Shown here in pieces: positions 1 through 5,712 of a stretch of DNA of 9,027 nt (positions are counted from its first letter, which is position 1; each line of letters begins with the position of its first letter). The notes under the pieces are model-generated. The model saw only the letters and a program-made list of their open reading frames with translations, was not told where the DNA came from and ran no database searches. Source of the DNA: Actinomycetota bacterium (lineage in GTDB: Bacteria > Actinomycetota > Acidimicrobiia > Acidimicrobiales > CADCSY01); the NCBI GenBank assembly GCA_019348335.1, contig JAHWJR010000067.1:1-9027 (forward strand). Reading direction: 5' to 3'. Both the position numbers and the translations under genes were made by a program.

Positions 1-904
1 GCGCCTCGACGGAGCCGTAGCCGGCCTCGGTGAGCCAGCGCCGGTGATCGTCCTCGCCGTGGCTGTCGCCGCCGGTGGCCCCCAGCATCTGGACGGCGAA
101 GAGCGTGGCCAGCGGGTCGGTGCCGCGCAGGAAGGTGTGCACGGCCAGGCTGCCGCCGGGGACGAAGAGGGCCTTCACCCGGCGGAACAGCTCGACGTTG
201 CGCTCGGCCCCGAACGTGTAGACCACGCCGGCGCAGAAGACCAGGTCGAAGGTGGTGCCGGGGAGCGTCTCGAAGAAGTCGCCGGCGAACAGCTCGACGC
301 CCGCCTCGGCAAGCGCCGGCTTGCGCTCGGCCAGCTCGATCACCGCCGGCCGGTCCTGCATGGTGACCCGGAGGCCCCGCCGGGCGAACTCGAGGGCGTA
401 CTCCCCGTGGCCGCCTCCGAGGTCGAGGACGTGGCGAGCACCGGGCACCTGCTCGAAGCAGGCGTCGACGGCGGCGGGGGCAGACTCCCGGCCGTTGACG
501 GCGAGGGCGTCGAGCATGATCTCGACGTCACGGGGGTCACCCCGGTGGCCGGCCGGCTGCGACCCGCGCAGCCGGTCGGCGATCGACCCCCAGTTCCGGA
601 TGCTCCGGGCGTGGTGGCGCAGCACGGCGGCGACCTCTGGACCCGGTGCCACGGCTCCGAGGACGTAGCTCCCGTCGTCGCCCACCTCGACCACGTCCCA
701 CACCACCAGCGCGTCGAGCACGACCCGTACGGCGTGCTCCGAGAGCCCGAGGCGCTCGGCCAGGCCTGGAGGATCACCGGGGAGCTCGGCCAGGAGGCCG
801 ACCTCGACGGCGGCGTCGTAGGTGAGGACCATCCTCCAGTCGCACAGCTCCCCTGCCGGGACCAGGAACGACCACTGCTCCCAGACCGGCCGTCCCTCAC
901 CCAT
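1..904 (-). CDS. Class 2-type SAM-dependent O-methyltransferase, C-terminus cut by window edge
   Basis: The frame is open from ATG at 904 to the left edge, giving 301 residues with no stop, so the C-terminus lies outside. Residues about 20-85 look like the small winged-helix dimerisation domain of caffeate/hydroxyneurosporene-type O-methyltransferases. The SAM-binding Rossmann domain begins at about 158 with VLDLGGGHGEYA (motif I). An acidic D184 ends strand 2 (VTMQDRP), AGDFFETLP is at 207-215, DLVFCAG at 220-226 and the post-I PGG at 249-251. The expected role is cytosolic methyl transfer from SAM to a hydroxyl on a small molecule; the acceptor is unknown. The ATG at 904 overlaps the aldolase stop (ATGGGTGA) and has no clear Shine-Dalgarno, so it is probably translated by coupling as the third gene of the lyase operon. 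The family call is firm; O- rather than N- or C-methylation is inferred from family. Confidence 0.88.
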   Translation of the reverse strand, partial: MGEGRPVWEQWSFLVPAGELCDWRMVLTYDAAVEVGLLAELPGDPPGLAERLGLSEHAVRVVLDALVVWDVVEVGDDGSYVLGAVAPGPEVAAVLRHHARSIRNWGSIADRLRGSQPAGHRGDPRDVEIMLDALAVNGRESAPAAVDACFEQVPGARHVLDLGGGHGEYALEFARRGLRVTMQDRPAVIELAERKPALAEAGVELFAGDFFETLPGTTFDLVFCAGVVYTFGAERNVELFRRVKALFVPGGSLAVHTFLRGTDPLATLFAVQMLGATGGDSHGEDDHRRWLTEAGYGSVEA

Positions 905-1532
905 CGGCGAGGGTCCCCGGAGGCAGGTCCCTGGCTCCGCCGAGAGCGAGGGCCCGCAACTCGGCCGCCGCCGCCTCCTCCAGGGTGACGAGGAACTTGG
1001 CCGCGGCCATGGGCGACGACCCGAAGACGAGCACGCCGTGGTTGCCCAGCAGCACGGCCCAGCTGGCGGCATGGCGCTCCACCGCTCGCCCGACCCCCTC
1101 GGTGAAGGCAGCCGAGCCCCGGGGTGCCCAGGGCACCACCGGCACGGCCGAGCGCTGACCCCGACGGAGCAGCGCCTCGTAGCGGCAGGCCAGCGGCTGG
1201 TTGGCCAGGGCGAAGGCGGTGAGGTGGGGCGAGTGGGTGTGCAGCACCGACTGGGTCGCCGCACGGGACCGGTACACGGCGGCGTGCATGCCGACGATCT
1301 CCCCGGTGGAGGCGTCGAGCTGCCCGTCGACCACCTCGCCGTCGAAGGTCACGGTGGCGAAGGTCTCGGGCGTCAGCTCCTGCACCAGCCCGAGCGAGGT
1401 GAGCAGCATGCGGTCGTCACCGGTCCTGGCGCTGGCGTTGATGTGCCCGGTCGGTGACATCACGCCGGCACCCACGAGCACCTCGGTCGCGGTGAGGAGC
1501 TCGTCGACCGGGCGGGAGGTGCCGGCGGTCAC
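897..1532 (-). CDS. Class II aldolase/adducin-family protein
   Basis: This is 211 residues from GTG at 1532, close to the usual single-domain size of the fuculose-phosphate aldolase / ribulose-5-phosphate epimerase family. Visible marks are the N-terminal SPTGHINASAR segment (26-36, substrate loop), a candidate catalytic Glu at E78 in STGEIVGMHAAVY, and the three zinc histidines H98 and H100 (VLHTHSPH) and H165 (LGNHGVLVFG). The family carries out zinc-dependent retro-aldol, epimerase, dehydratase or decarboxylase chemistry on small phosphorylated or carboxylated substrates in the cytosol; which one cannot be read here. The GTG shares four bases with the stop of the upstream lyase (GTGA) and lacks a good ribosome site, so translation is probably coupled. 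The frame stays open further upstream, to about 2060, but that part is antisense to nothing and lies inside the lyase gene in another frame, so I start at 1532. Confidence 0.9.
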   Translation of the reverse strand: MTAGTSRPVDELLTATEVLVGAGVMSPTGHINASARTGDDRMLLTSLGLVQELTPETFATVTFDGEVVDGQLDASTGEIVGMHAAVYRSRAATQSVLHTHSPHLTAFALANQPLACRYEALLRRGQRSAVPVVPWAPRGSAAFTEGVGRAVERHAASWAVLLGNHGVLVFGSSPMAAAKFLVTLEEAAAAELRALALGGARDLPPGTLADG

Positions 1533-2998
1533 GGGGAACCCACGGCCACGCCGGCGCCGGCGCCGGTCGAGCCCAGCCGGCGTCCGGCCTTGGCCACCAC
1601 GGCGTCGACCATCGCCGCCGAGCACCCGAGATGGCGAGCCGGATCGAACACGGCGTCGAGCTCGTCGGGGCCGAGGTGCCCGGCGATGTCGGGGCGGGCT
1701 CCCAGCAGCTCGCGCAGCGAAGCTCCTTCCTGCTGGGCCTGCTGGCTCACCTCGTAGACCACGGCGTGGGCCGTCTGCTTGCCCATCCGCCGGGACAGCG
1801 CCAGCATCAGCGCCTCGGAGCAGATGGCCTCGGCCACGGTGCCGGCGTGGTCGGCCATGCGCCCACGGTCGACGGTGAAGGCACCGAGGATCTGCTCGAG
1901 CGCAGCCAGGGATGCCAGCGTGTAGTGGGAGACGTCGGCCACGGCCACCCACTCGAGGCGCAGGCCGCGAGAGTCGCGTTCGTGCTCGCCGATCATGCTC
2001 TCGAGCCCCAGCGGTGCCAGCGTCCGGGCCAGCCGGGCCAGCACCACCGCCTGCTCGCACGCCTCGGACAAGGCGTTGCGCTTGTGGGGCATGGTGCTGC
2101 TGCCGATGGAGCCCGGCTCCCAGATCTCGGTGAGCTCGCCGAACTCGGGTCGGGCCAGGGTGCGCACCTCGTCGGCGATGCGTGCCCCGGTGGCGGGGAT
2201 CATGGCCATGGTGGCCAGATACTCCGCCACCCGGTCACGAGCGACGTGCCACCCGGTGTCCGGCGCGTGCAGGCCGAGCCGGCCGGCGAAGCACCGGAGC
2301 AGCTCCGGGCCACGGCCCTCGAAGCCGGCCATCGTCCCCACGCCGCCGAACAGCTCGGCCACCAGCACCCGCGGGCGCATGGCCTCCAGCCGCTCGGCGT
2401 GACGCAACAGCTCGTCGACCCACCCGGCCACCTTGAGCCCGAAGGTCGTCGGCAGCGCCGGCTGGGCGTGGGTCCGGCCGACCATGAGCGTGTCGCGGTG
2501 TGCCCGGGCCAGGGGCACCAGGCGGCGGAGGACCCTGACCAGGGCGGCGTCGACCTCGTCGAGCACGTCCCGCATCTCCAGCGTCTGGGCGGTGTCCTGG
2601 ATGTCCTGAGTGGTGGCCCCCCGGTGCACGTACTCGCCGGCGTCGCCCTCGCAGGCGGATTGGAGCTCGTGCAACAGCGCGACCAGCGAGTGGCCGGTCC
2701 GCTTGATGCCCTCCTGGAACCCGTCGAGGCTGACACGTTCCAGGCGGGCGGCCGAGGCGATCTCCTCAGCCGCTTTCACGGGGATGAGCCCGACCTCGGC
2801 CTCCGCCAGTGCCAGCGCCGCCTCGACGTCGAGCCAGCGCTGCACCCGGCAGACGTCACAGAAGATCCGTCGGCTGACCGTCGTGGCGTAGCGGCCGCCG
2901 TGGAAGCGGGAGTCGGTGATGTGGCCTCGCTCGTGACGGCACTCATCCGTCGTTCCGGCGGATGCGGCCTGGCCCGGCGTCGGGGCAGTGCTGGTCAC
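1529..2998 (-). CDS. Adenylosuccinate lyase / 3-carboxy-cis,cis-muconate cycloisomerase family lyase
   Basis: This 489-residue fumarate-lyase superfamily enzyme is slightly longer than typical because of about 26 extra N-terminal residues. All three conserved regions are present: HRGATTQDIQDTA (125-137), GRTHAQPA (174-181, with H177) and the mobile-loop signature GSSTMPHKRN (299-308, with the usual catalytic serine). A C-terminal domain of the adenylosuccinate lyase/CMLE type ends in FDPARHLGCSAAMVDAVV. The superfamily makes homotetramers that eliminate or add across a fumarate-like unit, or cyclise muconates. The HITDSRF and RVQRWLDVEAALA segments resemble the cycloisomerase branch more than housekeeping PurB, and no purine gene is nearby. 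The GTG start at 2998 is backed by GAGGAGG five bases upstream. It is the first gene of the operon, overlapping the aldolase by four bases. It could be a purine, muconate or secondary-metabolite (for example nitrosuccinate-type) lyase; the substrate is unknown. Confidence 0.92.
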   Translation of the reverse strand: MTSTAPTPGQAASAGTTDECRHERGHITDSRFHGGRYATTVSRRIFCDVCRVQRWLDVEAALALAEAEVGLIPVKAAEEIASAARLERVSLDGFQEGIKRTGHSLVALLHELQSACEGDAGEYVHRGATTQDIQDTAQTLEMRDVLDEVDAALVRVLRRLVPLARAHRDTLMVGRTHAQPALPTTFGLKVAGWVDELLRHAERLEAMRPRVLVAELFGGVGTMAGFEGRGPELLRCFAGRLGLHAPDTGWHVARDRVAEYLATMAMIPATGARIADEVRTLARPEFGELTEIWEPGSIGSSTMPHKRNALSEACEQAVVLARLARTLAPLGLESMIGEHERDSRGLRLEWVAVADVSHYTLASLAALEQILGAFTVDRGRMADHAGTVAEAICSEALMLALSRRMGKQTAHAVVYEVSQQAQQEGASLRELLGARPDIAGHLGPDELDAVFDPARHLGCSAAMVDAVVAKAGRRLGSTGAGAGVAVGSP

Positions 2999-3121
2999 GC
3001 GAACCTCCTCGTGGGGCTGAGCGAGGGAGCACAGGCGTCAGTGTGGGCCCGGTCGACTCGCGGCCACAATAGGTGTGCCGGGCGCTTGACATCGGTTCGG
3101 TCAGCCGGAACGGTTGCGCCG
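2999..3121. promoter_or_regulatory. Divergent control region between lyase operon and MFS operon
   Basis: This 123-bp gap is the only non-coding space between two divergent operons, so it must carry the promoters for both, plus any shared operator. On the minus side, the lyase ribosome site GAGGAGG lies at 3004-3010. AT-rich steps are rare; CACAAT at 3065-3070 (plus) and the overlapping TATTGT at 3066-3071 (minus) are the most -10-like hexamers. I found no long perfect inverted repeat that would identify an operator. No regulator gene is encoded in the window. Confidence 0.6.
3086..3114 (+). promoter_or_regulatory. Candidate promoter of the MFS operon (TTGACA -35)
   Basis: A perfect TTGACA lies at 3086-3091. 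A 17-base spacer leads to AACGGT at 3109-3114, a poor -10. Transcription from such a promoter would begin near 3121-3122, exactly at the proposed GTG start of the MFS gene. That gene has no Shine-Dalgarno, so a leaderless mRNA would fit. Leaderless mRNAs are common in actinomycetes. The weak -10 keeps this tentative. Confidence 0.3.
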
Positions 3122-4327
3122 GTGGAGCCTGGCACCGCCGCAGCTTCGACCGCAGCCGGCCCCCGCCTCGACTTCCGCCTGCTCTATGTCGGGGCGTTCA
3201 TCGCGTACGGCGACCGCTTTGCCATTGCCCCGATCCTGGTGTCGGTGGCCGGCGACCTCGGGGAGTCGCTTGCCGCCGTGACCGTGATGGCGACGCTGTA
3301 CTTCCTGTTGTACGGCCTCCTCCAGCCCGTGTACGGGATCGTCTCCGACCGGGTGGGCCGGGTGCGGGTGATGCGCTTCGCCCTCTGCGGCATGTTCCTG
3401 GCCAGTGCGGCCTCCGCGTTCGCGCCCAATCTGCCCACCCTGGTCCTGGCCAAGGCAGCTGCGGCTGCCTTCGTCGCCGCCGTCCTTCCCACGTCGCTGG
3501 TGTACGTCGGTGACATGGTGCCTTTGCAGCACCGGCAGCACGTGATCGCCAACGTGCTCGCCGCCGGCTCCGTCGGGACCGTGCTCGCCACCGTGGGGGC
3601 CGGGATGGCCGCCCGGTACGCGACCTGGCGACTGGTGTTCCTGGTGCCGGCGGTCATCTCCTTGTTGCTCGCCGTGGCCCTGGGCCGCCTACCGGAATCG
3701 CTCTCGAGGACGGCCGGAACCGGTGCTCTCACGCCGGTGCGGCAGGTGTTCTCCCATCCCTGGGCGGTGTTCCTCGTGGTGCTGGCGCTGGCCGAGGGAG
3801 CGTTCATGCTCGGCTTCCTCACCTTCCTGGCGCCCGCCCTCGAGGCCAGGGGGCACAGTGCGGCCGTCGCCGGCGCGGTCACCGCCACCTACGGGGTGGC
3901 GGTGTTCGCCGGCTTGCAGGGCGTCAAGAGACTCGTGCGGCAAGCGTCGCTACCGCCGTCCGCGCTCATCGCCGGCGGGGGGACACTGCTCGTCGTGGCC
4001 TACCTCGTCGCCGCCGCCAACCAGCAGGTGGCCAACGTCCTGCTCGCCAGCGTGCTCATCGGGGTGGGCTACGCCCTGCTCCACTCGACGCTGCAGACGT
4101 GGGCCACCGACGTGGCGCCCGAGGCTCGCGGCACCGCCATCTCCTTTTTCGTCACCGCCGTGTTCACCGGGGCGGCCCTGGGCACCGCCGCGGTGAGAGG
4201 CCTGGCGGATGCCGGTCACTACCAGCAGCTGTTCCTCGTGGCGGCGGCGCTGACCGTTCCGGTGACGGTGGTCGCCGCCGTCGCCCGCACCCGCTACCCG
4301 CCCGGCGGCGGGGCCGGCACCCCGTGA
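3122..4327 (+). CDS. MFS transporter, probable drug/metabolite efflux type
   Basis: From GTG at 3122 this gives 401 residues, the usual size of a 12-helix major facilitator. Hydrophobic segments run through the protein, with a longer polar break around 190-215 that separates the two six-helix halves. Motif A of the family is clear between helices 2 and 3 (GIVSDRVGRVRVM, 72-84). The start is chosen because about 18 polar residues then precede helix 1 (LLYVGAFIAYG). A TTG at 3086 would add 12 residues, and the frame is open much further back only because it lies antisense to the lyase. It is expected to be a proton-coupled exporter in the inner membrane. It is the first gene of a two-gene operon with the methyltransferase (GTGA overlap) and is divergent from the lyase operon, which hints at export of, or resistance to, that pathway's product; the substrate is not known. 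Confidence 0.88.
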   Translation: MEPGTAAASTAAGPRLDFRLLYVGAFIAYGDRFAIAPILVSVAGDLGESLAAVTVMATLYFLLYGLLQPVYGIVSDRVGRVRVMRFALCGMFLASAASAFAPNLPTLVLAKAAAAAFVAAVLPTSLVYVGDMVPLQHRQHVIANVLAAGSVGTVLATVGAGMAARYATWRLVFLVPAVISLLLAVALGRLPESLSRTAGTGALTPVRQVFSHPWAVFLVVLALAEGAFMLGFLTFLAPALEARGHSAAVAGAVTATYGVAVFAGLQGVKRLVRQASLPPSALIAGGGTLLVVAYLVAAANQQVANVLLASVLIGVGYALLHSTLQTWATDVAPEARGTAISFFVTAVFTGAALGTAAVRGLADAGHYQQLFLVAAALTVPVTVVAAVARTRYPPGGGAGTP

Positions 4328-5121
4328 CCGACACCGGGCGTGGAGACCGCCCCGGTGCGGCGGTCGACGACGTCGCCGCCCGGGGCTACGAGGCGGGCGG
4401 TGACGATTACGAGCGGTCCAGACCGGGCTACCCGGACGCAGCGGTCGATCTGGTGGTGCAGGAGTTGGCGTTGCCACGCGAAAGCCGGGTCCTCGAGCTG
4501 GCGGCCGGCACCGGGAAGCTCACCCGGATGCTCGTCCGCCGGGTGACAGGGGTGATCGCCGTGGAGCCAGTGCCGGCGATGCGCCGGCGCCTGGCCGGCG
4601 CCGTCCCCTCCGTGCCGGTGGTCGGTGCCGTGGCCGAGGCCATCCCGCTCGCCGATGACTCCGTCGACGGGGTGGTCGTGGCCACGGCGTTCCATTGGTT
4701 CCGGGGGGAGGAGGCCGTGGAGGAGATCGCCAGGGTGCTCCGGCCCCGAGGTGGGCTCGGGTTGCTCTGGAACAACCCCGCTCGGTCCACCTCGTGGGTC
4801 GCCGACATCTGGAGCGTGGTGGACGAGCATCGGGGCGACACTCCGGGAAACCTCGACCAGACCTGGCGCACGTCGTTCCGGGAAGACGGTCCCTTCCAAG
4901 CTCTCCAGGAGCAGGCCTTCGCCCACGAGGTGGAGATGGCGCCAGACGACCTCGTGGCTCGGGTGGCCTCCGTCAGCTTCATCGCCGCCCTGCCGGGCAC
5001 CGAACGCGCCGACGTACTGGAGCGGGTCCGCACCATCATCACCACGCACCCGGAGCTGGCCGGCCGGCCGACCTTCGCGCTGCCCTACCGCACCAGCGTG
5101 TTCTGGTGCCGTAGGCGCTGA
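4324..5121 (+). CDS. Class I SAM-dependent methyltransferase (Methyltransf_11 type)
   Basis: This is 265 residues from GTG at 4324, which shares GTGA with the MFS stop, so translation is probably coupled; no Shine-Dalgarno is evident. The N-terminal YERSRPGYP (29-37) is typical of this branch. Motif I is VLELAAGTGKLT (56-67), E81 ends strand 2 (VIAVEPVPAM), an AEAIPLADDSVD stretch follows, then TAFHWF (121-126), which resembles the HWF motif of trans-aconitate methyltransferase-like enzymes, and VLRPRGGLGLLW. The C-terminal half (about 150-265) forms the variable substrate cap, and ALPYRTSVFWCRR closes the fold. It is a soluble enzyme, and its acceptor (carboxyl, hydroxyl or other) cannot be told. 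Genetic linkage to an exporter suggests it modifies the exported compound. It is unrelated in subfamily to the O-methyltransferase at the left edge. Confidence 0.87.
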   Translation: MTDTGRGDRPGAAVDDVAARGYEAGGDDYERSRPGYPDAAVDLVVQELALPRESRVLELAAGTGKLTRMLVRRVTGVIAVEPVPAMRRRLAGAVPSVPVVGAVAEAIPLADDSVDGVVVATAFHWFRGEEAVEEIARVLRPRGGLGLLWNNPARSTSWVADIWSVVDEHRGDTPGNLDQTWRTSFREDGPFQALQEQAFAHEVEMAPDDLVARVASVSFIAALPGTERADVLERVRTIITTHPELAGRPTFALPYRTSVFWCRRR

Positions 5122-5151
5122 CCGACCGCCGCCTCACCACGGCGGCGTCGG
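5122..5151. terminator. GC-rich hairpin between convergent genes, probable bidirectional terminator
   Basis: The left arm at 5122-5133 pairs with GGCGGCGTCGG at 5141-5151, giving 11 base pairs with a single bulged C at 5126 and a seven-base loop. It begins immediately after the methyltransferase stop (5119-5121). The TGA of the convergent MPN-like gene (5134-5136) sits in the loop. Neither side has a T-run, so this would be an I-shaped, U-less terminator of the kind proposed for actinomycetes. Confidence 0.55.
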
Positions 5152-5712
5152 GCCTGGCGCTCGGGTGAGGCGGACGGGCGCCTCCCTGGCGTTGTCTCCC
5201 TCGAAGTAGGCACGCAGGATCGGCTCCTGGGGGTCCACCATCGAGAGGATGAACATCCACAGACCCGAACCGCTCGCCAGCTCGGTGTCCACCTCCGTGC
5301 AACCGTCACGCCGCGGGTCGTGGTCCCACGCCACCCGGTGCATGTGGTAGCCGCCCAGGAGCCTGGCGCCGGCCCGGTCGAACAGCTCCTCGGCAGCGAG
5401 GACCTCCCGCGGATCGCTCACCCATCCGCGCCGGTCGAGCGGCGTCTCGGACGGGACCGCCAACTGGTCCATCACCCGGTCGACGACTGGCTTGAGGTGC
5501 GGCTGGTCGCGCTGGTTCCGAAGCAGCGGCACCACATGGGTGATCTCGGCGAGGTCGTCCGTCAGCCTTCCGCCCACGAGCCCGTAGGCCTTGGGCGCAT
5601 GCTCCTCGTCGGGCCGGTAGGCGCCGGCGAGCTTGCGACGGGCATGACCCACCAGCTCGTCGTAGAGATGCTTGGGGAAGGCGACCTCCCTGATGTCCGC
5701 CAGGACGGTCAT
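5134..5712 (-). CDS. MPN/JAB (JAMM)-like protein, catalytic Glu apparently replaced
   Basis: This is a 192-residue protein from ATG at 5712, with GGGAGG about nine bases upstream. Its order of elements resembles bacterial JAB/Mov34 metalloproteases. AFPKHLYDELVGHA (11-24) fits the first strand and helix, KAYGLVGGRL (41-50) matches the strand that normally reads E-x-C-G-L-x-x-G, and EITHVVPLLRNQ (56-67) is the next strand. HMH (123-125) matches the zinc HxH, CTEVD (138-142) matches the S-x-x-D, and LWMFILSMVDPQEPILRAYF (151-170) matches the final strands. Differences from the family are Lys41 where the catalytic Glu should be, Thr139 for the usual Ser, and about six extra residues between HxH and the Asp. 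If the fold is right, it may bind metal but not cleave isopeptide bonds. It overlaps the dehydrogenase stop by four bases (ATGA), so the two are co-translated. The coding call is firm; the family call is from motif order only. Confidence 0.8.
   Translation of the reverse strand: MTVLADIREVAFPKHLYDELVGHARRKLAGAYRPDEEHAPKAYGLVGGRLTDDLAEITHVVPLLRNQRDQPHLKPVVDRVMDQLAVPSETPLDRRGWVSDPREVLAAEELFDRAGARLLGGYHMHRVAWDHDPRRDGCTEVDTELASGSGLWMFILSMVDPQEPILRAYFEGDNAREAPVRLTRAPGPTPPW

Noticed and set aside
44..988. A 314-residue plus-strand open frame
   Set aside because: It is a shadow antisense to the O-methyltransferase, whose motifs are unambiguous; open frames on the opposite strand are expected at this GC content.
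1533..2060. A 176-codon upstream extension of the aldolase frame
   Set aside because: It lies inside the lyase gene on the same strand in another frame, is Arg/Gly-rich without motif, and the GTGA junction gives a proper aldolase start at 1532.
1529..2998. Housekeeping adenylosuccinate lyase (purB) as a specific name
   Set aside because: The general fumarate-lyase signatures do not separate PurB from CMLE or other lyases, the N-terminal region looks CMLE-like, and no purine genes are nearby.
1631..3121. A long plus-strand open frame continuous with the MFS gene, which could suggest an 898-residue protein
   Set aside because: It is antisense to the well-supported lyase and encodes low-complexity Gly/His/Arg-rich sequence with no domain. 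The MFS protein starts naturally at 3122.
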